Numbered from the stretch's first letter, positions 47,965 to 57,049 are shown. The stretch is DNA of 64,000 bases from Novacetimonas cocois (GCF_003311635.1 NZ_QEXL01000005.1:42426-106425), one strand, 5' to 3'. Made by a program: numbers and translations. Notes: generated by a model not told the origin, from the letters alone.

Positions 47965-47980
47965 AAAGGACGGTCGTTTT

Positions 47981-48565
47981 TCAGAAAGGTTTCGACGAAG
48001 CCCCGGACGGGTGATCCACGCTCATGTCAACCGCAGGCGTCAGGGTCCGTGCCTGCGGGGAGGGTGACGATACGGGCACTCCTCCCGAGGAGAGGCGGGC
48101 ATTGCATGTGGAATCACCGCGCGTCGCCACCTGCACGATCGGGGCGGCCTGCCCCTGCTGGCTGCTGCTGATCGTCTGCGCGCACGGCGTTCCGTTCGCG
48201 CCCCACGTAATGGTCGTCACGGTCTGGTACATGGTCGCCTGCGGCATCCTGCCATGCGCGTCAACCGCGCGGACGGGTGCGGGCATGCGCCCTGCGGGGG
48301 CGGAGATGACCTGATTGACCAGACCCATCATCTGCCGCTGCTCGGCCTCCATCGCCGCGAATTCCTGATCCATCATCCGGTCGATCGCATCGAACATCGG
48401 CGGCGCGGCGGATTGGGCGGGCGTCAGCACGCCGACAGGATGCCCGGCCGCATCCACGACCGTAAGCGTCTGGGCCTGCGTTGGCTGGGTGTACAGGACG
48501 CCGCCAAGCAAGGCGGCGGGCAGGGCAGTCGCGATGTATTTCGCGGTGGAACTGAAGAAAGGCAT
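47981..48565 (-). CDS. exported protein of unknown function
   Basis: The 194-residue protein has a signal peptide (hydrophobic 9-25, cleavage after TQAQ near 32). The mature part is Ala, Gln, Met and Ser-rich, with a Met-rich helix DRMMDQEFAAMEAEQRQMM (62-80), two cysteines (about 130 and 154) that may form a disulfide, and a Pro/Ser-rich tail. I do not recognise the family. GAAGGACCGGG precedes the ATG. It is monocistronic, convergent with the DUF2075 gene. Confidence 0.7.
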   Translation of the reverse strand: MPFFSSTAKYIATALPAALLGGVLYTQPTQAQTLTVVDAAGHPVGVLTPAQSAAPPMFDAIDRMMDQEFAAMEAEQRQMMGLVNQVISAPAGRMPAPVRAVDAHGRMPQATMYQTVTTITWGANGTPCAQTISSSQQGQAAPIVQVATRGDSTCNARLSSGGVPVSSPSPQARTLTPAVDMSVDHPSGASSKPF

Positions 48566-48856
48566 TTTCCCGGTCCTTCGTCAGGAAAAATCAAGAAGAG
48601 TGTTGATACGACAGGAACTGTGAAAGGCGGTTGGGTTCCGGCCCGACATCCATGTATCCAGCCATGTTCCCGCTCTGATCCTTCCACTGTGGAAAATATA
48701 GGGCGCGCAGCCACCGCGTCAATGCTTCGCCAGTTGCGGCTGATGCACGAACACGCGGCAAGGGGGAGGCAACGATGCTTCGCGCATGTCAGGTGGAACC
48801 GGATCCGTGCCATGATCGCCCTTTCCCAAAGGTAGGGGGCATTCGGCATGGCGGCC

Positions 48857-49798
48857 TCATGCAGTCGGGTTGGCGGGGCCGTCTTGGGTCATTTTCTGCA
48901 AATATTGGGCCATGATGTCCCGGATGATGTTCCCGACCATATGCGTGGTCCGCGACAGCTGGCGGGTACGGTCCTGCACCACTGCCAGCGTCAGGCGGGG
49001 GACATCCGCGCCGGACAGGGGCATGAACGCCAGCTCGCCCCGCATGACTTCGGACATCACATCCAGATAGCTCAGGAAACTGATGCCGACGCCTTCTGCC
49101 ACCAGCGACTTGATCATCTGCACATTGTTCGCGCGGGCCGCGACCGTGGGCACGACATGCTCCGCCGCCGCCAGTCGGGAAAAAACGGAAGACAGCGCCA
49201 GCGGCGGTTCGGGGACGATCATCGGATACGGCGCGCACTGTGCCAGGCTGAGTGCCCCGCCGCGCGCCAGAAGATGCCCGCGCGGACACACAAAGCCCAG
49301 CGGAAAGGCAACGCGGCTTCTGACAAGCAGGTCGCGCATCTCCTCCGGATCAAGCACGAGGGCGATGTCACCTTCGCCCGACAGCAGGGCCTGACGTATC
49401 CGTTTGTTTTCCAGAATGCTGATGTTCAGGACCACCCCCGGATGCCGCGCCTGCACCCTTGCGATCAGTTCCGGCAGCAGCACCCGTGAAAGTGCTTCGG
49501 GGGCCAGCAGGTCCACCTGTCCGCGCCTTATGCCTTTGACCTCGTCAATCTGGCGGGTCAGGTCGTCATAATCCGTCATCCAGCGCCGGGCGCAGCCATA
49601 CAGCAGCTCGCCCGCGGCGGTCAGGCGCATCCCGGTGGGCAGGCGTTCGAACAGCGGTGTCTGGAGCTGATCTTCTGCCAGCAGGATGTGACGGTTGATG
49701 GCCGATCCCGCGATCCGCAGTTCATCGGCTGCCCTGCGGATGGATTTCTGGCGCGCCACCTCCATGAAATAGGTCAGGAAACGGGAAAAAGGATACAT
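48857..49798 (-). CDS. LysR-family regulator of the Rieske oxygenase genes
   Basis: The 313-residue protein has the LysR N-terminal HTH (QKSIRRAADELRIAGSAINRHI, about 17-38) and a substrate domain from about 90. It is divergent from the Rieske oxygenase with 126 bases between starts, the standard LysR target layout. A dyad directly upstream of its own start suggests autoregulation. Confidence 0.88.
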   Translation of the reverse strand: MYPFSRFLTYFMEVARQKSIRRAADELRIAGSAINRHILLAEDQLQTPLFERLPTGMRLTAAGELLYGCARRWMTDYDDLTRQIDEVKGIRRGQVDLLAPEALSRVLLPELIARVQARHPGVVLNISILENKRIRQALLSGEGDIALVLDPEEMRDLLVRSRVAFPLGFVCPRGHLLARGGALSLAQCAPYPMIVPEPPLALSSVFSRLAAAEHVVPTVAARANNVQMIKSLVAEGVGISFLSYLDVMSEVMRGELAFMPLSGADVPRLTLAVVQDRTRQLSRTTHMVGNIIRDIMAQYLQKMTQDGPANPTA

Positions 49799-49801
49799 GC
49801 G

Positions 49802-49816
49802 TTCTCATTATGAGAA
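49802..49816. promoter_or_regulatory. LysR-type dyad operator
   Basis: TTCTCAT-T-ATGAGAA is a perfect inverted repeat; its inner 13 bases fit the LysR T-N11-A rule. It starts three bases upstream of the LysR ATG. A second short palindrome, CACATGTG (49854-49861), lies closer to the oxygenase gene. Confidence 0.6.
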
Positions 49817-49924
49817 TGAAGAATGATTAATTATGATATATCTGAGATGCGCACACATGTGAAATGATCTTCGTGAAAAAAACGGCCGGGAACGCTGTCG
49901 GCCATGTTCGCTGGAGAGACCATC

Positions 49925-50977
49925 ATGACAACTGCCGCGTGTTCCCGTTCAACCGATACCGCTTCCCTGCCGCGCGACGTGACATTCGACGCGGATGACT
50001 GGAACATCCTGGCCCGCTGCTGGCATCCGGTCGCGCTGGTGCGCGATCTGGGGGACAAGCCGATGGGCGTGACGCTGCTGGATGCGCCGCTGGTGATTTA
50101 CCGCTCGGGCGGGGACATCGTGATTGCCGATGATCTGTGTCCCCACCGGGGCGTGCCGCTCAGCATGGGGAAGGGCGACGGTCAGACGGTGGCATGCGCG
50201 TATCACGGCTTCCGTTTCGGGGCGAAGGGACGCTGCGTCAGGGTGCCCGCCCATCCTGATGCCGCCATTCCCGCGAAGCTCAACCTGCGTACCTATCCGG
50301 CGGTCGAACGCTACGGGCTGATATGGACCTGCCTTGTTCCGGGCGGGGATACGAAGATACCGCCGATGCCCCATTGGGATGATCCCGATTATCAGCAGAT
50401 CAACTGCCCGTGGATCGACATTGCCGGGTTTGCGGGACGGCAGGTCGAAGGGTTCATCGACGTGGCGCATTTCGCCTTTGTCCATACCGACACGTTCGCC
50501 GATCCCGACAATCCGGTGGTTCCCCCCTATACGCCACGCATGACTCATGATGGGTTCGAAGCGGAATATCGCAGCAGCGTGGGCAATTACCCCATCGGCA
50601 AGTCCGATCGCGGGCGGCCGGGGTTCGAATGGCTGCGTCATTTCCGGGTGCATGTGCCATTCGTCGCGACGCTGGAAATCCATTTCCCCGACAATGGCCG
50701 GCTTGTCATCATGAACGCGGCCTCACCGGTGTCGGCGCGCAAGACCCGGATGTTCGCACCGATGTGCCGCAATTTCGACAAGGATCTGCCGCTGCAGGAT
50801 GTCTATGACTTCAACCTGCGCGTGTTTGAGGAAGACCGTGCGCTGGTGGAGGCGCAGAAGCCTGAGAACCTGCCGCTCGACCCGACGCTGGAGGCCCATG
50901 TCATGGCTGACCGCAGTTCCATCGCATACCGCCGGGCATTGCGCACGATGGGGCTGAGCCAGTTTTTCACCTCCTGA
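49925..50977 (+). CDS. Rieske non-heme iron oxygenase, vanillate demethylase-like
   Basis: The 350-residue protein has a Rieske centre with C72-H74 (LCPHRG) and C91-H94 (CAYHG) and a mononuclear iron site with H182 and H187 (VAHFAFVH). Length and layout match the VanA/phenoxybenzoate dioxygenase oxygenase class. With the reductase 12 bases downstream it would hydroxylate or O-demethylate an aromatic acid. Start 49925 has GGAGAG upstream. Substrate is unknown; a vanillate-like methoxy aromatic is one candidate. Confidence 0.9.
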   Translation: MTTAACSRSTDTASLPRDVTFDADDWNILARCWHPVALVRDLGDKPMGVTLLDAPLVIYRSGGDIVIADDLCPHRGVPLSMGKGDGQTVACAYHGFRFGAKGRCVRVPAHPDAAIPAKLNLRTYPAVERYGLIWTCLVPGGDTKIPPMPHWDDPDYQQINCPWIDIAGFAGRQVEGFIDVAHFAFVHTDTFADPDNPVVPPYTPRMTHDGFEAEYRSSVGNYPIGKSDRGRPGFEWLRHFRVHVPFVATLEIHFPDNGRLVIMNAASPVSARKTRMFAPMCRNFDKDLPLQDVYDFNLRVFEEDRALVEAQKPENLPLDPTLEAHVMADRSSIAYRRALRTMGLSQFFTS

Positions 50978-50989
50978 AGGCCGGACGTC

Positions 50990-51934
50990 ATGACCTCCTT
51001 TCTTTCCGCCGTGATCCATGATGTCGCGCGCGAAGGCACCGACTGTATCCGTCTGCGGCTCCTTGCCGCCGAAGGGCAGGGGCCCCTTCCTCCGTACGAG
51101 GCCGGGGCGCATATTGATGTCGTGACGCCTGCGGGCCCCGTGCGGCAGTATTCCCTGTGCGGCCAGCCCGATGCGCTTGGGACTTATGAACTCTGCATCA
51201 AGCGCGACGCGACTTCCCGCGGGGGATCTGAATCCCTGTTCACGCAGGCGAAAACGGGAATGGCGCTGGAAATATCCGCCCCCCGCAATGCCTTTCCCAT
51301 GCCAGAGGCCAGCCGGTACATCCTGATTGCCGGTGGCATTGGCATCACGCCCCTGATGGCGATGATGGGGACGTTAAGGCACAGAGAGGCCGACTGGCGG
51401 CTTTATTACTATGTCCGTGAGCCTGCAAATGCGCCGTTCAGGCAGGATCTGGCGCAGGATATCGCGTCGGGGCGGGTGATGCTGGCCACAAGCCTTCGGA
51501 ACGGGTATCCCGACGCGCTGGAGGTGCCATCGCCCGATGCTGTCGTCATGCTGTGCGGGCCCAACGGTTTCATGGATGCCGTTTCTTCCCACGCCGTATC
51601 GGCAGGATGGCGTCCCGATCAGGTGCGCAGGGAACATTTCCAGCCCGTAGAACAGCCCGCCGGGACGTCAGACCGGCCGTTTGAGGTGATCCTGTCCCGC
51701 ACCGGCCGGACGGTCAGCATCCCTGCGGGACAGAGCATCGCCTATGCCCTGCTGGATGCGGGGATCGATGTTCCCCTGTCCTGTGAACAGGGGATGTGCG
51801 GCGCGTGTGTCGTCCCGCTGCTGCAGGGGAAGGGGGATCATCGCGACATGATCCTGACGCAGGACGAGCAGGAACGCAGCATCGCCCTGTGCTGTTCCAG
51901 GGCGCGTGGATCTTCCCTCGTGCTGGAACTCTGA
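50990..51934 (+). CDS. oxygenase reductase, VanB type (FMN, NAD, 2Fe-2S)
   Basis: The 314-residue protein has an N-terminal flavin domain (RQYSLCG near 45), a pyridine nucleotide domain (LIAGGIGITPLMAM near 104 and CGPNGFM) and a C-terminal plant-type ferredoxin (CEQGMCGAC and a later cysteine). This order is typical of phthalate dioxygenase reductase/VanB. It passes electrons from NADH to the Rieske oxygenase. Confidence 0.92.
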   Translation: MTSFLSAVIHDVAREGTDCIRLRLLAAEGQGPLPPYEAGAHIDVVTPAGPVRQYSLCGQPDALGTYELCIKRDATSRGGSESLFTQAKTGMALEISAPRNAFPMPEASRYILIAGGIGITPLMAMMGTLRHREADWRLYYYVREPANAPFRQDLAQDIASGRVMLATSLRNGYPDALEVPSPDAVVMLCGPNGFMDAVSSHAVSAGWRPDQVRREHFQPVEQPAGTSDRPFEVILSRTGRTVSIPAGQSIAYALLDAGIDVPLSCEQGMCGACVVPLLQGKGDHRDMILTQDEQERSIALCCSRARGSSLVLEL

Positions 51935-51997
51935 AAGGCTGTCTGAAAACAGTCTATAGCAAAAATTGCCGGGGATGACCTGTTCAGGCGGCCTTTG

Positions 51998-52028
51998 AGA
52001 CCGGGACGAAGGAAAATCGTCCCGGTCT
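51998..52028. terminator. bidirectional terminator hairpin
   Basis: AGACCGGGACGA (51998-52009) pairs perfectly with TCGTCCCGGTCT (52017-52028) around a seven-base loop, between the convergent reductase and flavodoxin-fold genes. Confidence 0.75.
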
Positions 52029-52070
52029 GGTGCCTGCCGCTGCGGCCATCGCGTATGTCCGGCCGTATAT

Positions 52071-52667
52071 TCAGGCGGCGGGGGCTTGGGCGAACACCGT
52101 GGTCAGATGGGCGCGATACCGTTCGATTGTCGCATCGACCGTGGGGGACTTGATGACATTGTTCGCCATGAAGGTCGGCAGGCGGGACATGCTCAGGAAT
52201 TCGTGCGCCTTGTGAAAGGGGAAGAAGACCCCGTCGATGCCTTTCCCCTCGAAAAACTGTCCGGGGTCCGTAAATGCTTCCTCCGGCGCGTTCCACGTGG
52301 TGGAAATCATGTATTTCTTGCCCTGTGCCAGGCCGCCGGATCCGTATTTGCGTTCGGGATGGGCGCGGCTGCGTCCATCGTTGGCATACAGGCTGCCATG
52401 GCCGGCCGTCAGGACCTCATCAAGGTATTTCTTCACGATCCACGGCACATCCATCCACCAGCCGGGAAACTGGTAGATGACGGCATCGGCCCACAGGTAG
52501 TTTTTGACCTCCGTCCCCACGTCGTAACCGGCGTCGATCGTTGTCCGGCGCAGTTCAAATCCCGCATGGGACAGGTGTTCCGTGGCGATGTCATGCAATG
52601 TCGTGTTCAGGCGGCCATGCGAATGGCCGAACGCTTTCGCGCCATTCAGTAGAAGAAGTTTTTTCAT
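52071..52667 (-). CDS. NAD(P)H quinone reductase, MdaB-like flavodoxin fold
   Basis: The 198-residue protein begins KKLLLLNGAKAFGHSHGRLN and has YQFPGWWMDVPWIVKKYLDEV and the FxxHKAHEFL ending, matching E. coli MdaB (modulator of drug activity). It would reduce quinones by two electrons with an FAD cofactor, protecting from redox cycling. Start 52667 is the first residue of homology; longer frames upstream overlap the PepSY gene's 3' end. Confidence 0.9.
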   Translation of the reverse strand: MKKLLLLNGAKAFGHSHGRLNTTLHDIATEHLSHAGFELRRTTIDAGYDVGTEVKNYLWADAVIYQFPGWWMDVPWIVKKYLDEVLTAGHGSLYANDGRSRAHPERKYGSGGLAQGKKYMISTTWNAPEEAFTDPGQFFEGKGIDGVFFPFHKAHEFLSMSRLPTFMANNVIKSPTVDATIERYRAHLTTVFAQAPAA

Positions 52668-52717
52668 CCTGTCCTGCTGTTGCGTGTTCAGGGGCTTCGG
52701 AAATCCCTGATACCATA

Positions 52718-53929
52718 TCACATGCCCGATGATGAGGGCGTCATGCCACGGTCGCCGCGCTGCGCCGTGCGCTGTGTGGCGTTGCGTCGGCGCAGGGTCC
52801 ACATGACCACGCCAGAAAGCGAAAAGAACACCAGCCCCATGCCGGTTACCAGCACGGCGCCTTTCCACGCCAGCGCCACCGGCGCGGGAGATGCCAGCCT
52901 GGCCTCATGCAGCGTATGCAGCCACTGGAAGCTCCGCTCGCCCGTGCGCTGCTGTCCGGGATCGCGGCTGATGCGCAGGACATCCGTTTGCGGATCGTAC
53001 TGCACCGTCGCCGGATGATTGGCGCCATAGGCGGGCAGCACCACGTCGAATGACTGCTGCTCTGGATGCTCCCCCATCTGCACCAACAGCAGGCGTGCCT
53101 CGGGCATGCGGGCCTTCAGCGCGGCCAGTGCCGTATCCAGCCCCTGTTCGCCCGGTTCCTGTTCATCCCGGGCGCCCTCCATGTGGTGGCCATGATGGCC
53201 CGTGGGCGCGGGGCGGTGAATCCCGAACAGCGGACGGGCAAAGGGAAACGCCAGAACGGAACCGCTGAGCGCAAGGAACAGCAGCATGGATGAAAGCCAG
53301 AAACCGATGGTGACATGCGCCTCCCGCCATAGGCGCAGCCCACGCGCGCGAGGCGAAATCAGGATGGCCCTGCGCCATTTCCCGGCTTTCCACAACGCGA
53401 CGCCCGGGCGCCACCAGAGGATCAGCCCGGTGATCGCCATGCCGCTGAGAAGAAGGCCCATCATCCCCGTGGCGCTTTGTCCATAAGGCAGGAGGAACAG
53501 GTCGGCATGGAGATTGTGCAGGAAACGCAGCCACGAGGGGATCACATATGTCCCGATGACCGCCGGATGAACCGGATTGACAAAGACTTCGGACGTGGGA
53601 TGGCGTTCCCCCGGTGGCCCATAGGTGACAAGCGCGCTGTCACCCGGATGGGTGGCGGGATTGTAGCGCAGCGGGATCATGGCCGGGGGCGCGCTGGCGC
53701 GTGATGCCGCGATGATCGCCTCCGCCCCGGCCTGCGGGCCGGTATCGCTGATATGCGGCGGTCCCGGCAGCAGGAGGGGAATGATGATGAGCAGCGTCCC
53801 GGTCAGGCCCTGCAGGGCAAGGGGAAGCATGAGGAAAAGCCCGACCCAGCGATGGATTTTACGAAGCACCCTGCGACTACCTCTTGGCCTGATCCTGATA
53901 TGTGCGGCGACGCTAGCAGGCATTGGCAT
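52718..53929 (-). CDS. PepSY-associated transmembrane protein
   Basis: The 403-residue protein has the PepSY_TM pattern: RKIHRWVGLFLMLPLALQGLTG at the N-terminus (first membrane helix with a His), a large periplasmic domain, HNLHADLFLLPYGQS, two middle helices, a second PepSY-like segment near 260-330, FQWLHTLHEARL and a last helix. Family members often work in siderophore-iron reduction or uptake. No TonB receptor is adjacent here. The start among closely spaced ATGs (53929 or 53923) is uncertain. Confidence 0.85.
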   Translation of the reverse strand: MPMPASVAAHIRIRPRGSRRVLRKIHRWVGLFLMLPLALQGLTGTLLIIIPLLLPGPPHISDTGPQAGAEAIIAASRASAPPAMIPLRYNPATHPGDSALVTYGPPGERHPTSEVFVNPVHPAVIGTYVIPSWLRFLHNLHADLFLLPYGQSATGMMGLLLSGMAITGLILWWRPGVALWKAGKWRRAILISPRARGLRLWREAHVTIGFWLSSMLLFLALSGSVLAFPFARPLFGIHRPAPTGHHGHHMEGARDEQEPGEQGLDTALAALKARMPEARLLLVQMGEHPEQQSFDVVLPAYGANHPATVQYDPQTDVLRISRDPGQQRTGERSFQWLHTLHEARLASPAPVALAWKGAVLVTGMGLVFFSLSGVVMWTLRRRNATQRTAQRGDRGMTPSSSGM

Positions 53930-54126
53930 GTGCGCCAACCATCGGGACCGCAGGATTCAGGTATAGAAAAGTATCAGCCCACGCCGTTTCCTGCCTGTCG
54001 GGGCATGAAAGGGATCGCGATCAGGAAAAAAGGTTCCGCTGGTCATGGCGGATATTACGACCGGCAGGCTGGTTCGCGCATGACGGCCGGGTGCAATTGA
54101 AGAAGGAAATTTCAGGGGCGCAAACG

Positions 54127-54154
54127 AAAAGCCCGGCCTTGGGACCGGGCTTTT
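54127..54154. terminator. strong bidirectional terminator
   Basis: AAAAGCCCGG (54127-54136) pairs with CCGGGCTTTT (54145-54154) around an eight-base loop. T-runs occur on both strands. It lies 17 bases past the stop of the 44-residue membrane gene on the minus strand. Confidence 0.85.
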
Positions 54155-54170
54155 CGCGATATTGCATCTG

Positions 54171-54305
54171 TCATGCAAGGAAGATGAGGGCTGTCGACAG
54201 CGCGAACGCCGCCGCCAGTATTGCCGGGCCGATAACGTCCCAGCGGTTGAGATTCCCCCTGCGGAACATGTCCGCCCGCATGGGGCGATGCGAATACTTC
54301 AACAT
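54171..54305 (-). CDS. 44-residue single-span membrane protein
   Basis: A minus-strand frame begins at an ATG preceded by GGGAGG with five-base spacing and ends at TGA. The product has a basic N-terminus (MLKYSHRPMRADMFRRGN) and one hydrophobic helix (about residues 23-43) ending at the C-terminus. The layout predicts a cytoplasmic N-terminus and a helix running to the periplasmic face. It follows another tiny membrane gene by 74 bases on the same strand and is followed by a strong terminator. The family is unknown; small subunits of respiratory or transport complexes look like this. Confidence 0.6.
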   Translation of the reverse strand: MLKYSHRPMRADMFRRGNLNRWDVIGPAILAAAFALSTALIFLA

Positions 54306-54379
54306 TTGAACCTCCCGAACATGAAGGAGAACGGGCATGCGAAAGCGGGGCATTCATGCGCCGGGGCATGACGACCTGT

Positions 54380-54511
54380 TCAGATCAGGGTCAGCGCGAT
54401 CCACAGGGCCAGTGTCAGGACGATGATGCCTATTCCCAACAGGTCCATGGTGTTGCGATCGGATCGGTTTCCCGGCTTGCCCGGTGAATGGTAACGAGTT
54501 CCCATTGTCAT
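54380..54511 (-). CDS. 43-residue single-span membrane protein
   Basis: A minus-strand frame begins at 54511 with GGGAGG five bases upstream and stops at 54380. The product has a basic N-terminal half (MTMGTRYHSPGKPGNRSDRN) and one hydrophobic helix (about residues 23-43). It shares with the 44-residue neighbour the order basic tail, then N-x2-(W/M)-D-(V/L)-(I/L)-G, then a helix to the end, so the two may be paralogues. The second ATG two codons on is an alternative. It is the first of the pair, downstream of the lytic transglycosylase. Confidence 0.6.
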   Translation of the reverse strand: MTMGTRYHSPGKPGNRSDRNTMDLLGIGIIVLTLALWIALTLI

Positions 54512-54714
54512 GGTGACCTCCCAGCCGGAAAAACATCTCTCCGACTGCTGCCGATATGGGGCGGCGCGGCCGCTGGAAAAGGGGGGACAGCCGCTTCGTC
54601 AGGCTGGAAATCCGATCACGAATCCGGGACTGGAGACAGGGCGTTTACGTTGCACTGCAGCACTGCCCGTCCATCGGTTTCGTCCCGCTGGCGGCTGGTG
54701 TCCGCACCCCTCCC

Positions 54715-55941
54715 TCATGTCCGGGCGGGCACGGCAAAACAGGCCATGGCATGGTCATGCAGGGTCTGGCAGGCGGCGGATGCGTCGGGGGCGGCAAAGC
54801 CGGTCAGGCGCGCGCGATAGAGTACGCCCGTCCCGGTTGAAACGGGCATGACCATGTCCGACAGCCGCGCGCGCGTCATTCCGATCATCTGGCGCGTCAG
54901 GCGCAGCGCCTGCTGGGCCTCGGTATCGGTGGAAAACGCCCCGACCTGCACGGCCCATTCCCCGCCGGGCGTGGGGGTATAGCTTACGGCCTGAACCATG
55001 CCTGTCCCGGCCATGGCACTGCCGGTGTCAGGCATGGCCCGATCCGGCATGGCGGCGCTGTCGGCCATGACCGTGCCGTCCGGGGCGGACGGCGTGCGTT
55101 GCGGCGCGCCATCGCCATTTCCGTCATGGGGTGAATCCTGATCCATCAGGCACGGCGCAGCAGGGTCATAGGCGGCATCCGCGTTGCGCAGGCAGCCATC
55201 GGCCGTACGCGACAGCGACGCCGGGACGCTGCCTTGAATCGCACGCGCCTGAATCGCGCCGGCCTGAGCCGCGTCGGCGTCGCCGGGCGGAACATAGGCG
55301 GCATTCACATCCACCCCATCGGCGCGGGCAAGCATCGTTGCCCCAGCGGGCGCCATGATCGTGGCGGAGGGGGAGACGCCAGCCCCCAGATTGGGCGTGA
55401 TGGCGGCGACGTACTGCACGGTTTCATCCGGCAGGGGATTGCCATTGCGGCGCCATTCATCCAGCCGGTCCGGCCCCGCGTTATAGGCGGCCAGGAAATC
55501 AGGCGCACCGAAACGGTCATACATCTGCCGGATATAGGCCGTGCCGGCCATGATGTTGTCATGGGGGTCATAAGGATCGCCGCCCAGCCCGTACTGGGCC
55601 TGCATGTCGGAATAGGTCTGCGGCATCAGCTGCATCAGCCCCATTGCCCCGGCCTCCGACGTTGTCAGCTGTCCTTCCAGATATTGCCTGCCGCCGGATT
55701 CCTGCTGCATCACGGCGCGGATCCATGAATCCGGCACGGAAAAGCGGATCGCGGCCTCCTGGATATATGGCCCCCACGGATCGTCGGCACTGCCCGGCGC
55801 GCGATAGATGCGCTGCCCCGCGGACAGGGGGCCGGGGCCGGGCGTGGAAGACGGCGATGTCGCGGCGCAGCCCGCCAGCCCCAGCGTGAGGATGACTGCC
55901 ATTCCCGCCCTGTAACCGATCATCGCGCCATGCTTCATCAT
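54715..55941 (-). CDS. lipoprotein lytic transglycosylase with SPOR domain
   Basis: The 408-residue protein has a lipoprotein signal (LAGC, lipid cysteine 25), an SLT lytic transglycosylase domain from about 55 to 180 (catalytic Glu in AVMQQESGG, AMGLMQLMP, AAYNAGP), a low-complexity linker rich in Asp, Pro and Ala, and a C-terminal SPOR-like domain (GGEWAVQVGAFSTDTEAQQA, about 325-400) that binds denuded septal peptidoglycan. The start at 55941 is chosen over a TTG 18 bases earlier. The first of the two tiny membrane genes follows about 200 bases downstream. Confidence 0.85.
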   Translation of the reverse strand: MMKHGAMIGYRAGMAVILTLGLAGCAATSPSSTPGPGPLSAGQRIYRAPGSADDPWGPYIQEAAIRFSVPDSWIRAVMQQESGGRQYLEGQLTTSEAGAMGLMQLMPQTYSDMQAQYGLGGDPYDPHDNIMAGTAYIRQMYDRFGAPDFLAAYNAGPDRLDEWRRNGNPLPDETVQYVAAITPNLGAGVSPSATIMAPAGATMLARADGVDVNAAYVPPGDADAAQAGAIQARAIQGSVPASLSRTADGCLRNADAAYDPAAPCLMDQDSPHDGNGDGAPQRTPSAPDGTVMADSAAMPDRAMPDTGSAMAGTGMVQAVSYTPTPGGEWAVQVGAFSTDTEAQQALRLTRQMIGMTRARLSDMVMPVSTGTGVLYRARLTGFAAPDASAACQTLHDHAMACFAVPART

Positions 55942-56086
55942 CCTGTCCGGGGCGGCCAATCCCGCGCCACGGATGCCGGACGGACATGACCGGCTTTCAT
56001 CCCATCAATAACACAAGCGGGGCGAAATTATGATCTTTTGTGACCACGCCATCCGTCAGCAACAGGCCATCGATGGCCCCGCGGTA

Positions 56087-57022
56087 TCAATAGCCCCGTT
56101 CCGGCCTGTACAGCAGTTCCGGCATCCCGCCCCGTTCGATATCCGCAATGACCCCTGCCAGATAGGAAACCTGCCCGTCGCGTGAGGCTTCGGAGGCCGC
56201 GTGGGGGGTGATCGTGATGGCCGGATGGGTCCACAGCGGTGAATCGGGGGGCAGGGGTTCATGCCGGAAGACGTCAAGGATCGCCCCCGACAGGCGTCCT
56301 TCATCAAGGGCTTCTATCAGATCGTCCTCACACAGCTGGTCGCCACGCCCCACATTGATCAGCCCGGCGCCCGGGGGCAGATGGGACAGCAGTTCCCGGT
56401 TGATCAGGTCCCTGGTCCGTGGCGTACTGGGCAGGAGGGAGACGAGGATGTCCACCCGCGAAAGGAAATCCGCGATCCTGTCGCCGCCCGCGAATACCTC
56501 GATCCCCGGCAGGTTCTTGGGGGTGCGCGACCATCCGCGCACGTCAAAGCCAAATGCCGACAGCCGATGGGCGACCCGCGTGCCCAGATGCCCCATTCCC
56601 ATGATCCCGACCGTCGTGTCCCGCGCGGTCCGGGTCGTCAGGTGGCGATGGAAAATCCGCCGTTCCTGCTGCAGCGCCCATGTCCGCGTTTCGCGCATCA
56701 GGGAAAGGCAGGCCCACGTGACATATTCCTCCATAAGGGTGGCGGTTTCCTCCCCCCCCATCCGGACCAGCGGAATGTCATGCGGCCAGTCGGGATCCTG
56801 CAGCAGGTGGTCAATGCCCGCGCCTGCGCATAAAATGGCCTTCAGCGCGGGAAAACGGGCCGCCGTACCCTGACCCGGTTCCCATACCAGAAGATAGTCG
56901 ACACAGGAGGGGGACAGGTCCGGGTCCTCGTGCCAGACGACGCGCAGGTCGGGCATGACCCGGGAAAATGCCGCCTTCCATTGCGCGAAGTCCTCATGCG
57001 GGCCGACCGCCAGCGTCACCAT
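56087..57022 (-). CDS. 2-hydroxyacid dehydrogenase, glyoxylate/hydroxypyruvate reductase A type
   Basis: The 311-residue protein has the GhrA-like split fold with NAD(P) motif GMGHLG (about 142-147) and the catalytic residues Arg in NVGRGDQL, Glu in RHEPLP and His in TPHAAS. It would reduce glyoxylate or hydroxypyruvate, or act on other 2-oxo acids. It begins 28 bases after the LysR stop and may be cotranscribed with it. Confidence 0.88.
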   Translation of the reverse strand: MVTLAVGPHEDFAQWKAAFSRVMPDLRVVWHEDPDLSPSCVDYLLVWEPGQGTAARFPALKAILCAGAGIDHLLQDPDWPHDIPLVRMGGEETATLMEEYVTWACLSLMRETRTWALQQERRIFHRHLTTRTARDTTVGIMGMGHLGTRVAHRLSAFGFDVRGWSRTPKNLPGIEVFAGGDRIADFLSRVDILVSLLPSTPRTRDLINRELLSHLPPGAGLINVGRGDQLCEDDLIEALDEGRLSGAILDVFRHEPLPPDSPLWTHPAITITPHAASEASRDGQVSYLAGVIADIERGGMPELLYRPERGY

Positions 57023-57049
57023 ATTGCCATCACCATATCGCCTGGTTCC

